Assembly: GCA_964344565.1 (NCBI GenBank)
Contig: CAYFNT010000007.1
Location: 62,001 to 126,000, forward strand
DNA from: JACNKJ01 sp964344565
GTDB taxonomy: Bacteria; Krumholzibacteriota; Krumholzibacteriia; JACNKJ01
Length of the DNA: 64,000 nucleotides
Reading direction: 5' to 3'
Position 1 is the stretch's first letter, and each line of letters starts with the position of its first letter. Positions 25,083 to 33,290 of the stretch are shown one piece after another. Made by a program: the position numbers and the translations under genes. The notes under the pieces are model-generated. The model worked only from the letters and a program-made list of their open reading frames with translations. It had not been told where the DNA came from and searched no databases.

Positions 25083-26126
25083 ATGGCAGGAAAACGAGTT
25101 CTGGTCACCGGCGGCGCGGGCTTTCTGGGCATCAATCTGGTGCGCTGGCTGCTGGACCGCGGATACGAAGTCACCAGCCTCGATGTGGAGGGCTTCGACT
25201 ATCCCGAGCGGGACCGAATCAAGGAAGTCATCGGCGACATCCGAGACCGCGCGGCGGTGGACGGCGCCATGGACGGCTGCGATCTCGCGGTCCACTGCGC
25301 GGCGGCCCTGCCCCTCTACAAGCCCGAGGACATCTTCTCCACCGACGTGGACGGCACCCGCACCGTTCTCGAATCGGCCAAGGCCGCCGGCATGCGTCGG
25401 GTGGTGCACATCTCGTCCACGGCCGTCTACGGCATTCCCGATCATCATCCCCTCGACGAGGACGACCGGCGCATCGGCGTGGGTCCCTACGGCGAGGCCA
25501 AGGTGCAGGCCGAGGACGTCTGCTTCGAGTTCCGCGATCAGGGCATGATCGTGCCTGTGATCCGCCCCAAGAGCTTCATCGGTCCCGAGCGCCTGGGCGT
25601 CTTCGCCCTGCTCTACGATTGGGCCAAGGACGGCAAGGGCTTCCCCATGATCGGCAACGGGAAGAACCGATATCAGCTCCTGGACGTGGAAGACCTCTGC
25701 GACTCCATCGGCCTCTGCCTCGAGGGCGAGGAGTCGGTCGTCAACGACACCTTCAACATCGGCGCACGCGAATTCACCACCATGGGCGAGGACTGGCAGG
25801 CCGTGCTCGACGACGCCGGCTTCGGCAAGAAGGTGAAGGGTTTCCCGGCCGCGCCGGTCATCTGGACCCTTCGCTTCCTCGAAGCCCTCAAGCTTTCGCC
25901 GCTCTACAAGTGGGTCTACGAGACAGCGTCCACCGACAGCTTCGTGAGCATCGAGAAGGCCGAGAAGGTGCTGGGCTACGATCCGAAGTTCTCCAACAAG
26001 GACGCCCTCGTGCGCAATTACCGCTGGTACCTGGCCAACCTCGAGACCTTCGAGAACGCCTCGGGCGTGAGCCACCGCGTGCCCTGGAAGCAGGGCATCC
26101 TGAAACTGGCGAAGGCCTTCTTCTAG
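25083..26126 (+). CDS. NAD-dependent epimerase/dehydratase (extended SDR)
   Basis: 347 residues of the extended short-chain dehydrogenase family. The Rossmann motif is TGGAGFLG (residues about 9-16), the catalytic Ser/Thr lies in HISSTAVYG and the Tyr/Lys pair in Y-G-E-A-K. These enzymes act on nucleotide sugars or related carbonyl substrates, and nothing in the context identifies the substrate. The C-terminal 90 residues are helical, with a hydrophobic stretch (APVIWTLRFLEAL) that may contact the membrane. A GGAG-type ribosome site precedes the ATG, and a terminator follows at 26156. Confidence 0.87.
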   Translation: MAGKRVLVTGGAGFLGINLVRWLLDRGYEVTSLDVEGFDYPERDRIKEVIGDIRDRAAVDGAMDGCDLAVHCAAALPLYKPEDIFSTDVDGTRTVLESAKAAGMRRVVHISSTAVYGIPDHHPLDEDDRRIGVGPYGEAKVQAEDVCFEFRDQGMIVPVIRPKSFIGPERLGVFALLYDWAKDGKGFPMIGNGKNRYQLLDVEDLCDSIGLCLEGEESVVNDTFNIGAREFTTMGEDWQAVLDDAGFGKKVKGFPAAPVIWTLRFLEALKLSPLYKWVYETASTDSFVSIEKAEKVLGYDPKFSNKDALVRNYRWYLANLETFENASGVSHRVPWKQGILKLAKAFF

Positions 26127-26155
26127 ACGACTTCCGGTACAATACTTGATGATGC

Positions 26156-26184
26156 CAGGGCGGCCGTATGACGCGGTCGCCCTG
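26156..26184 (+). terminator. Rho-independent terminator of the SDR gene
   Basis: CAGGGCG (26156-26162) and CGCCCTG (26178-26184) pair and the stem extends inward to about 11 bp; TTTCTG follows. It lies 30 bases after the SDR stop and 43 bases before the selenoprotein start, so the two genes are separately transcribed. Confidence 0.6.
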
Positions 26185-26226
26185 TTTCTGCTAAACTTAG
26201 TCCCCACGCCAGATCAGGAGCCGGAC

Positions 26227-28335
26227 ATGAACCAGGCCGTTCCACCTCGTGCAGCTTCCACTTTCCCCAGGTCCCAAATGGTTCGCAGCCTTCTCGTGCC
26301 ACTCGCCCTATTGCTGATCTCATCCCTCGCGAGCGCCGAGCCCATGGTGCTCGACTACCTGGCTCGCTACGATCATCAGCCGAGCGGCCCCGATCACATC
26401 ATGGACGCCATCGAGGTGCCGGGCGGCAGGGCCATCGTCTGCAGCAACCTCGGTCTCACCCTCATCGATCTGGACGCCCTTCCGGCGGGCGGCAGCGACG
26501 CTTACATCCATCGACTCGAAGGGCTCAACGCCCGCGACATCATCGAGGGCGAAGGCCTGTACTACGTCAACCTGCACCGGCAGGGCACGGCCATGAGCAT
26601 GGGGCTCGCCGTGGTCAAGCTCGTAGGCGACGATCTGCAACTCGTGCGCAGCCTCGACGAAACCGGCGTGCTCTACGAGAAGATGTGCGTGGCGAACGGA
26701 CATCTATTCGTCGCGGCTCATCGCAACGGGCTTCGTGTCTTCTCCCTGGAGGATCCCGAGAATCCGCAGTTGCTCTCGAGCCTGACATCCGGCTTCGACG
26801 ACGCCTTCGCCGTGGCGGTGGAGGGCGATCTGGCCTACGTGGCCGATGGACCGGGCGGCCTCAAGATCGTGGATGTGAGCGATCCCGCCTTGCCCGTCCA
26901 CATCGGCGGCGAAAGCATGGAATCGGCCGTCGGCACCGCCGAAGACCTGCTCTGGGGGGACGGCACCCTCTACGTCGCACTCGGCGGCGAGGGGCTCGGC
27001 GTTTATCCCGGCGGCGATCCCGCCGCGAGGACGATCCTGCCCCTGGACGGTTGCGCGGAATCCCTCTGCTGGATCGGCGAACACCTCGCCCTGGGCACCA
27101 CAGGCGGCGCGGTGGTGATCGACGTGGATCCCGCCCCCGTGCTCGTGGCGGCGGAAACGGCCCATCGGCGTGGACCGGGCGCCGACCTGCGCATCAGCTC
27201 CGGCGTGGCGGCGGCCACGGGCGCGCGCCTGCTCTGCGCCAACTGGGACTATCTGGATGTCTACGCCCTGCGCGATTTCGAAGCCGGCGATCAGCCCGAC
27301 ATCCAGTGCGACCGTCAACGCATTCGCTTTCACTATGGAGGCGGCAGCGAAACCGTGACCCTGAGCAACGCCGGGGCCCAGGACCTCGTGGTTTCCAGCG
27401 TCGATGTTTCCCCGGCTTCCTTTACGGTTGGATACTCCGGCGGCACCCTGACGCCCGGCGCGAGCGTGTCCTTCGAGATCGCCTACAACGGCGCGCCTTT
27501 CCAGGGCTCGGGCAAGGCGCTTCTCCACTCCAACGACCCGGACGAATCGCCTCTGCCCATCCAGCTCTTCGGAAACACGAGCTACCTGGATCCGGGGGAG
27601 GAGGCGCCCGATTTCACTCTGCCCCTCTTCAGGGTGAATCCCGAAACGGGGGAATTCGAAGGCGACAGCTTCACCCTGTCCGAACATGAGGGAAAGGTGG
27701 TCTGGTTCCAGATCTTCGGCACCTGGTGACCCGCCTGCACGCCCGCGGTCGCGGACATGCAGAACAGCATCGTCAAGGAGTTCGAAGGGAATCCCAACGT
27801 GGTCACCGCGGTCTTCGAACAGGGCGGCTCCCACGGCGAGACCGGCGACTGGGTGCAGGTCTTCTGGAGCAACTACTACCTGCGCGGCGGACTGCTCTGG
27901 GACGCCACCGGCACCACCGCGGGAGGCGTCTACGGACAGCCCGACACCCACCTGCCCTTCGGGCGCGGCTTCATCATCGACCAGGAGGGAATCGTGGATC
28001 TGCCCTACTTCGGACATCAGCCGCAGATGGCCATTACCAGGATCTACGAACTGCTCGGCACCACCGACACGGTGGAACCCGCCGCCCGTGCTCGCCTCTC
28101 GGCCTGGCCCAACCCCTTCAATCCGACGGTCACTCTCGACTACGAGTCGAACGGCCCCGCCGACCTGGCGATCTTCGATCTGCGCGGGCGCCGCCTGTGC
28201 GACTTCGCCGTCGAGGGCCAGGGTTTGCTGACCTGGGACGGTCGCGACTCCGCCGGCCGCGAACTGCCCTCGGGCATCTACTTCGCGCGCATGGGCGTGG
28301 CCGCGGCGCCGGTGAAGCTGGTGCTGCTTCGCTAG
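26227..28335 (+). CDS. Selenocysteine-containing secreted redoxin (LVIVD repeats, ASH-like domain, TlpA/AhpC-like redoxin, FlgD-like tail)
   Basis: 702 residues if the in-frame TGA at 27727-27729 is read as selenocysteine (U501). The order is: signal peptide (hydrophobic core about residues 19-36), LVIVD-type propeller (for example LKIVDVSDPALP), an ASH/Ig-like domain (VTLSNAGAQDLVVSSVDVS), a thioredoxin-fold redoxin from about 453 (GEEAPDFTLPLF, then KVVWFQIFGTW-U-PAC), and a FlgD-like domain (SAWPNPFNPTV to VKLVLLR). The pair U501/C504 replaces the usual CxxC. The frame continues open for 201 codons, and a bSECIS-like hairpin follows. AGGAG lies six bases before the ATG at 26227. An automatic caller will split it at 27729 and restart at 27757. 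A nonsense mutation is the alternative. Confidence 0.85.
27735..27762 (+). promoter_or_regulatory. Bacterial SECIS-like hairpin after the in-frame TGA
   Basis: CTGCA (27735-27739) pairs with TGCAG (27758-27762), and CCGC (27743-27746) pairs with GCGG (27751-27754), separated by a small internal loop. The apical loop is GGTC, which carries the GGU typical of SelB-recognised bSECIS elements. The loop begins 17 bases after the TGA, within the range known for bacterial elements (about 16-37). Confidence 0.75.
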
Positions 28336-29420
28336 AGCCGGAATTCCTCGAACTCCGCCTCGCAGGGCGGCCCATCGGTGATCCACAGGCTGCCGGTTCC
28401 CGGTTCCATGACCGCCCCGCAGACCGTGTGCACCCGCTGCTCTTCCGGCAGCGAGGTGTCCGGGTGCCGGCACACCGAATTGGGATGTCCGTCGTGATCC
28501 CGCAGCAGCTCCATCAATGAAGCTCGATCCAGCGGGGCCGCCGCGCGCAGGATCTCCTCCAGCCGCGCATGGCGATGCTCCGAGGTGTATCGCCGCGGAT
28601 TCGGCGGCTCCTCCACACCGGCGGCGGCCTGGTCCACGAAGTGATTCGCGTGGACGAGCACGCCGTTCTCGGCGGCGAGTTCGCGATGAGAGTCAGGGCC
28701 CAACTCCAGATCCGCCGCCACATCGGGCAGGGCGCTCAGCAGGAAGTTCGCCGCGCAGGCCCGTGGCGTTCCGGCCACGGCCTCGCGGGCCTCGTCCATG
28801 CCGCGGGCGCGAAGGGCGTCATGGCAGCGCAGATGGAAGGGACGTTCGGGGCGCCCCCCGTCGTCGGCCACCGTGAGCATGCCGTTCACCGTCAGGCTGA
28901 TGCCGGCGGCGTTCATCCCCAGCTTCACGCCGAAGATGCCCGCCTCGGTGAAGCCGAGCAGGTCGGGCGCGTCCTCGCGGCGCACGCGCAGCACCGCGCC
29001 CTGGACCTCGGGGATCCAGTCCCAGTTCTGTCCGGCGAGCAGGCGTCCGCTCTTCACCGCTTCGGGGAGCAGCACGTAGCCGGTGCAGCCGTCGCGGGCG
29101 GCTTCGGCCATCATGCGCTTGCCCACTCCGTCGTAGAGGATCTCGTAGCGCACGTTCAGGGCCACGACCTCTTCGAGGGTAACTCCCGAACCCTCGGCGA
29201 TGCCCTCCATGCCCGCCACGTAGGCCGGACTTGAGTCATGCAGCGCCGAAAGGTGGGCCGCGGCGCGGGAGAAGACTTCCTCCCGCGCCACGCCCGCGTC
29301 CTTCTCGAAGCGCTCGAAGTAAACGTCGCGGTTGTGCCGCACTCGCGCGCGCAGGCCCTCGCCGTGGGCTCGTCCCTGCTCGCGTTCGTTCCCCTTCAGG
29401 TCGAGCGTCGGAAGGCTCAT
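28332..29420 (-). CDS. C45-type Ntn hydrolase / acyl-CoA:6-APA acyltransferase-like protein
   Basis: 362 residues of the peptidase C45/AAT family. In D-G-C-T-G-Y the cysteine is the probable autoprocessing N-terminal nucleophile, followed by GQNWDW, and TVNGML and PFHLRCHDAL are family strands. Relatives cleave or transfer acyl groups on small amides; the substrate here is unknown. The start overlaps the stop of the GNAT gene at 29417 by four bases (ATGA), making it the last gene of a GNAT-GNAT-AAT operon. Its stop shares CTAG with the convergent selenoprotein gene. The family name is historical and does not imply beta-lactam synthesis. Confidence 0.82.
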   Translation of the reverse strand: MSLPTLDLKGNEREQGRAHGEGLRARVRHNRDVYFERFEKDAGVAREEVFSRAAAHLSALHDSSPAYVAGMEGIAEGSGVTLEEVVALNVRYEILYDGVGKRMMAEAARDGCTGYVLLPEAVKSGRLLAGQNWDWIPEVQGAVLRVRREDAPDLLGFTEAGIFGVKLGMNAAGISLTVNGMLTVADDGGRPERPFHLRCHDALRARGMDEAREAVAGTPRACAANFLLSALPDVAADLELGPDSHRELAAENGVLVHANHFVDQAAAGVEEPPNPRRYTSEHRHARLEEILRAAAPLDRASLMELLRDHDGHPNSVCRHPDTSLPEEQRVHTVCGAVMEPGTGSLWITDGPPCEAEFEEFRL

Positions 29421-30412
29421 TCCTCCTCCTTGAGAATCTGGTCGAAGCCCATCCAGGACGGGTAGTCCTGGAAGCCGAGTCTCTTGTTGATGCCGATCAT
29501 GCCGACGTTGTTCTCTTCATTGTCGGTCATGACCCAGGGATGTCCCTGGTCCTTCGCGAAGCTCAGGGCCTTGACCTTCAGTCCCATGGCGATCCCGCGT
29601 TTGCGATGGGAGCGCGAGGTGCCGGTGAGTCCCGTCGCCAGGTGATTGCCCGATTTCTGCTTCCAGAGGCAACTGAGCCCGACCGGTCGATCCCCGTCGA
29701 CGGCGTACCAGAAGGCCTCGGGATACAGGTTCGGCGACTCCAGAACATGCCGCTTGAACCACTCGAATCCCGGATCGGTCTGCTTGTCCGGCAGGGGGAT
29801 GTCCTCCCAGATCTCGCTTTCCATTTCGTAGATTCGACGATCCCAGTCGGGCCACATCTCGCGCAGCTCGTTCAGGTCCACCATGCCTATGCCCTGTTCC
29901 TCCACGCGGGTGACCGCGTCGAGGAAGGGCGTCGGGTCCCAGTCGCTCAAGGTGAGCTTGGAATCCCAGACCTTCATGCCGCCCTTGTAGCCGCGGCCTT
30001 CCAGGAAGCCCACCGACTGGGGCGCCTTCTCGGGACAGGTCCAGGAGCTGAGCTTGATGGGCTCGAAGGCCATCACCTCGCCGAGGATGTGCTCGTAGAG
30101 GCTTCCGCCGATGCCGCGCCGATGGAAATCGGGATGCACCTGCACCCAGATCTCGAACTTGCGCGGATGGTACATCCACGGGCTCTGTCCGTAGCTGCCC
30201 GAGGCGACCACTCGGCCGTCCTCCTCCCAGACCCAGCGCTTCCACTTGATGGGCTTGTCGGGATCTTCCATGTCCTTGATTCGCTGCTCGTCCGAATGCG
30301 CGATCTCCTCGCCCGTCTCCGGAAACTCCGGAAAGAGGGCGTTGTGGATTTCCGCGATCGCTTCACAGTCGCTCTTGGTGTAGAGCCGAATCTTCGTCGC
30401 AGTTTTGCTCAT
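29417..30412 (-). CDS. Double GNAT-domain acetyltransferase
   Basis: 331 residues with two GNAT folds. The N-terminal one has the acetyl-CoA motif V-H-P-D-F-H-R-R-G-I-G-G-S-L (about residues 95-108); the C-terminal one has G-T-S-R-S-H-R-K-R-G-I-A-M-G-L (about 270-284) and an N-x-x-N-V-G-M-I-G-I-N-K-R-L-G-F end. It is clearly paralogous to the genes at 30409 and 32309. The ATG at 30412 overlaps the upstream stop by four bases. The substrate is unknown; small amines, antibiotics or protein N-termini are all possible. Confidence 0.83.
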   Translation of the reverse strand: MSKTATKIRLYTKSDCEAIAEIHNALFPEFPETGEEIAHSDEQRIKDMEDPDKPIKWKRWVWEEDGRVVASGSYGQSPWMYHPRKFEIWVQVHPDFHRRGIGGSLYEHILGEVMAFEPIKLSSWTCPEKAPQSVGFLEGRGYKGGMKVWDSKLTLSDWDPTPFLDAVTRVEEQGIGMVDLNELREMWPDWDRRIYEMESEIWEDIPLPDKQTDPGFEWFKRHVLESPNLYPEAFWYAVDGDRPVGLSCLWKQKSGNHLATGLTGTSRSHRKRGIAMGLKVKALSFAKDQGHPWVMTDNEENNVGMIGINKRLGFQDYPSWMGFDQILKEEE

Positions 30413-31395
30413 GCCTGCTCCTCTTCGGGTTTGATGAATTTCGCGCAGGTGTACCAGGCCGGCAGGAGCTCGAAACCGAGCTGCCGGTTGATGCCCCGCA
30501 TTCCCGCGTTCTGCTCGGCGTTCCAGGTACGCGTGCCCAGGATGCCGGCCTCCTTGGCCCATCCGAGCGCCTGCACCTTGAGCGCCGTGGCGATGCCGCG
30601 GCCGCGGTATTCCCGCAGCACGCCCGTGAGGCCCGTCCACACGTCGGGGATGGCCTCCGCGTTCCAGAGGTTGCTCATGCCCACGTAGTCCTCGCCGTCC
30701 AGGGCCACCACGTAGCCTTCGGGCAACAGATTCGGATTGGCGAGCATGCGCTTGCTCCAATGTTCGTACTCCGGCTTGGTGTAGGGATCCGGCCAGGGCA
30801 CGTCCACATCGATGGTCGTGACCAGCTCGTAGAGCTTCGGCATGTGATCCTCGCGCAGGGCCAGTTCGCCATGGCTGCGGAAGCCGATTCCCTGCTCCAT
30901 CACCTTCTGCACGCGATCGCCGAAGGCGTCCGGATCGAACTTCACGAGATCCAGTCGCGACTCGATCTCCTCCTGCTCGATCTCGAAGCGGTGCTTCTTG
31001 GCAAAATCGACGCCCTCGGGATGGATCTCGCAGGTTTGCGCCTGCAACTTGATGGGATCCAGGGGTTCGAGCTCCCGCTGCACCTTCTCCCAAAGGGCAC
31101 TGCCGATGCCGCGCCGCTGAAAATCGGGATGCACCTCTACTTGCACCCAGAACTTCTGCGGATGATAGGAATAGGCGTCCTGACTGAAGTCCGAGCGGGC
31201 CACAACACGCCCCTGCTCTTCCCAAACCCATCGTCGCCATAGAACCTTAGGATCGCGGTGCTCGTCGTTAAACTGCATCTCACGGGGGCTTCCGGCGTGA
31301 TCTGGAAACATCACGCGCTCAAGATCCGCCAGGGCCTCGTAGTCGCGAGGCTCGAAGGGACGGATGCCCTGTGTTTTTTCGATACGGATAGACAT
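30409..31395 (-). CDS. Double GNAT-domain acetyltransferase (paralogue)
   Basis: 328 residues from the ATG at 31395, which follows GGGAGAG; an ATG at 31416 is the alternative. The N-terminal GNAT motif is V-H-P-D-F-Q-R-R-G-I-G-S-A-L and the C-terminal one L-R-E-Y-R-G-R-G-I-A-T-A-L, followed by NAGMRGINRQLGF. It is the first gene of the GNAT-GNAT-AAT operon, with a candidate promoter at 31562-31590. The three double-GNAT proteins of this region differ enough to have distinct substrates but share length and layout, pointing to old tandem duplication. Confidence 0.83.
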   Translation of the reverse strand: MSIRIEKTQGIRPFEPRDYEALADLERVMFPDHAGSPREMQFNDEHRDPKVLWRRWVWEEQGRVVARSDFSQDAYSYHPQKFWVQVEVHPDFQRRGIGSALWEKVQRELEPLDPIKLQAQTCEIHPEGVDFAKKHRFEIEQEEIESRLDLVKFDPDAFGDRVQKVMEQGIGFRSHGELALREDHMPKLYELVTTIDVDVPWPDPYTKPEYEHWSKRMLANPNLLPEGYVVALDGEDYVGMSNLWNAEAIPDVWTGLTGVLREYRGRGIATALKVQALGWAKEAGILGTRTWNAEQNAGMRGINRQLGFELLPAWYTCAKFIKPEEEQA

Positions 31396-31561
31396 ATAAA
31401 TCTCTCCCTCGGCCATGGAATTACGGCCGGGCTAGCACTTTTCGGTGATGGGAAAACGGGTCGCCGAGAAGGCGGTGCGTATGAGGTCTAGAGCGTATTG
31501 ATCATGCGGCTGTCGACCTCCTGGAGAGACGGATCAGCGGATTGCTTCGGGTTGGGCGCGC

Positions 31562-31590
31562 ATAATGGACATTCACGTCCGTCAAATCAA
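31562..31590 (-). promoter_or_regulatory. Candidate promoter of the GNAT-GNAT-AAT operon
   Basis: On the minus strand: TTGATT (31590-31585), a 17-base spacer and CATTAT (31567-31562), four of six matches each. The spacer contains GGAC-N6-GTCC. The leader to the ATG at 31395 would be about 160 bases with no structure I can define. Confidence 0.4.
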
Positions 31591-31614
31591 GTAAAAAGTT
31601 TCAAAGAGTCGCGC

Positions 31615-32319
31615 TCAGGGCAAACTTAATATGCATGCGGGGGCCAGATTCAGGGCGTCCACGTGTCCGGCCACCGCCGCGTCCCCGGGAATCAGCGCGT
31701 GAACATGGAGCCGCTGTCCGTGGTGGGTCAGGATGCCGGGTTCCCCTTCGAAAAAGAATCCGCAGAGGGTGCCGGCGGCGCTATCCATGCTGCTGCGAAT
31801 GGGTTCGGGCGCTCCCTCCTCATGACGGTAGGGACAGGATCCGTTGATGACGTGCAGCTCGAGGCCTTCGAAATCACCCTCGATAAGAAAAGGGACGGGC
31901 TCCTGCGGGTCGAGACCGGCGGCCTTCACGGCCGCGCCGATGGCATCCTCGAGCTCGTTCCAGGTCGTCGCCTCGAGTCGGGACACGTGGTTCCAGGCCG
32001 GAACCTCGGCGACCACCAGGAGCGCGGCCTGCAGATCCGGCGTCACCGCGTCGCTCGTGACGAGGCCCTTGGCGCTCGCCCGACTGTGCCAGACACGGCC
32101 GTCCAGTATGATGATCTCGCCGGCCAATCCTTCGAGGGCGCCCACGCCGTAGGCGTGCTCGCGGCCCTCGATCTCGGTCAGGGCGATGCGGCCCTGATCC
32201 TGTCCCATCATGATCACCGGCTTGAGAGCGCCCCAACGCTCGATTTTCACCCGCGAATCAAGATTCGCGCATGATGTCAGTAGGACAAGCGCGACTAGAA
32301 TCAGCAGTCTACTCTTCAT
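31615..32319 (-). CDS. Acetolactate decarboxylase-like lipoprotein
   Basis: 234 residues. It starts with a lipoprotein signal (MKSRLLILVALVLLTSC, lipobox L-T-S-C), unusual for this family. The remainder resembles alpha-acetolactate decarboxylase (BudA type): GALEGLAGEIIILDGRVW near residue 60 and the metal-site region RLHVHALIPGDAAVAGHVDAL near the C-terminus, with H-x-H and a later H as zinc ligands. BudA makes acetoin from acetolactate in the cytoplasm, so an exported, lipidated form suggests another substrate. Its start overlaps the end of the GNAT gene at 32309 by 11 bases, so the two are co-expressed. Confidence 0.72.
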   Translation of the reverse strand: MKSRLLILVALVLLTSCANLDSRVKIERWGALKPVIMMGQDQGRIALTEIEGREHAYGVGALEGLAGEIIILDGRVWHSRASAKGLVTSDAVTPDLQAALLVVAEVPAWNHVSRLEATTWNELEDAIGAAVKAAGLDPQEPVPFLIEGDFEGLELHVINGSCPYRHEEGAPEPIRSSMDSAAGTLCGFFFEGEPGILTHHGQRLHVHALIPGDAAVAGHVDALNLAPACILSLP

Positions 32320-33283
32320 CCGGAGCCTCTCCGACTTCCTTTTCCCATGTCACCCAGGCGGGGCGGGGTTCGAAGCCCAGCCGCCTGTTGATGCCCAGCA
32401 TGGGATTGTTGTGCTGCTCGACCCAGGTCACCACGTGCTCCCTCCCCGTTCCCCCGGCCCATTTCAGGGCGTGCACCTTGATGGCCGTGGCCAGGCCCTT
32501 CCCGCGCCATGCAGAATCCACGGCGGTCAGGCCCACCGAAAGTTCTGCGGGATCGTCCGAAAAACTCAGTTCCGTGAGAGCCACCCATCGCTCGCCATGC
32601 AGGGCGATGAACACGCCTTCGGCGGCGAAATGCGGATTGCCGAAGTAGCGCTCCTCGAACTCCTCGAAGGTGGGTGGAGTGCGGGCGTCCAGGCTGGTTA
32701 CATCTTCCAGCAGGGGAATGCGGAAATCGAATAGCCGGCGGCGCCACTGGGGATCGACCGAGAGTTCCGCCAGGCTGGCGAAGCGCAAATCCTCGTCCAA
32801 TACCTTTCGCACATCAGCCTCGAAGGGTTCCGATTCGAAGGTCTTGATGTTCAGGCGCCACTCCTCCCAGCGCTGAACGCGCCGGTATTGATGCCCCTCG
32901 AGCAGGTGGGTGCTGTCGTCGTGATCCTCGCGCGCTTCGATGCGAATCAGCCAGGGATTCAGCGGCTCGAGCTGCTTCAGGACGAACTCGTAGATCGCCT
33001 TGCCGAGCCCCTGCCCGCGCCATTCGGGATGCACGTCGATCTCCACGAAGAACTTCCGCGGATGGAACATGCGGTTGTGCTGGTGGTAGTCGACCATGGC
33101 CGCGGCCTTGCCCTCGCGAATCACGAGCCAGCGCTTCATCTTCGCCGGCGGCTTGATGTGCCCATCGTCGCGCCGCTGCTCCTCCCCGAGATTGGGATAC
33201 TCGGGCAGCACGGCATCGAAAAGCTCGGTGAGCAGGGGGTAGTCGTCCTGCGTGAAATCGCGCAGTCCATCGATGTGCTTCAT
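32309..33283 (-). CDS. Double GNAT-domain acetyltransferase (third paralogue)
   Basis: 324 residues. The N-terminal GNAT motif is V-H-P-E-W-R-G-Q-G-L-G-K-A-I and the C-terminal one A-W-R-G-K-G-L-A-T-A-I, with the ending NPMLGINRRLGFEPRPAW. Same layout as the proteins at 29417 and 30409, but more diverged. The gene is seven bases downstream of the symporter and overlaps the BudA-like lipoprotein, so it is part of the rmuC-symporter-GNAT-lipoprotein run. Confidence 0.82.
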   Translation of the reverse strand: MKHIDGLRDFTQDDYPLLTELFDAVLPEYPNLGEEQRRDDGHIKPPAKMKRWLVIREGKAAAMVDYHQHNRMFHPRKFFVEIDVHPEWRGQGLGKAIYEFVLKQLEPLNPWLIRIEAREDHDDSTHLLEGHQYRRVQRWEEWRLNIKTFESEPFEADVRKVLDEDLRFASLAELSVDPQWRRRLFDFRIPLLEDVTSLDARTPPTFEEFEERYFGNPHFAAEGVFIALHGERWVALTELSFSDDPAELSVGLTAVDSAWRGKGLATAIKVHALKWAGGTGREHVVTWVEQHNNPMLGINRRLGFEPRPAWVTWEKEVGEAPDEE

Positions 33284-33290
33284 GGCTTTC

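Noticed and set aside
27727..27729. TGA as a simple nonsense mutation splitting a pseudogene
   Set aside because: The downstream frame is intact and codes for the conserved remainder of the redoxin and a sorting domain, and a bSECIS-like hairpin with a GGU loop follows at the proper distance. Resequencing could still overturn this.
31562..31590. GGAC-N6-GTCC in the promoter spacer as an operator
   Set aside because: The arms are only four bases long, so chance occurrence is common; I note the promoter but do not claim the operator.
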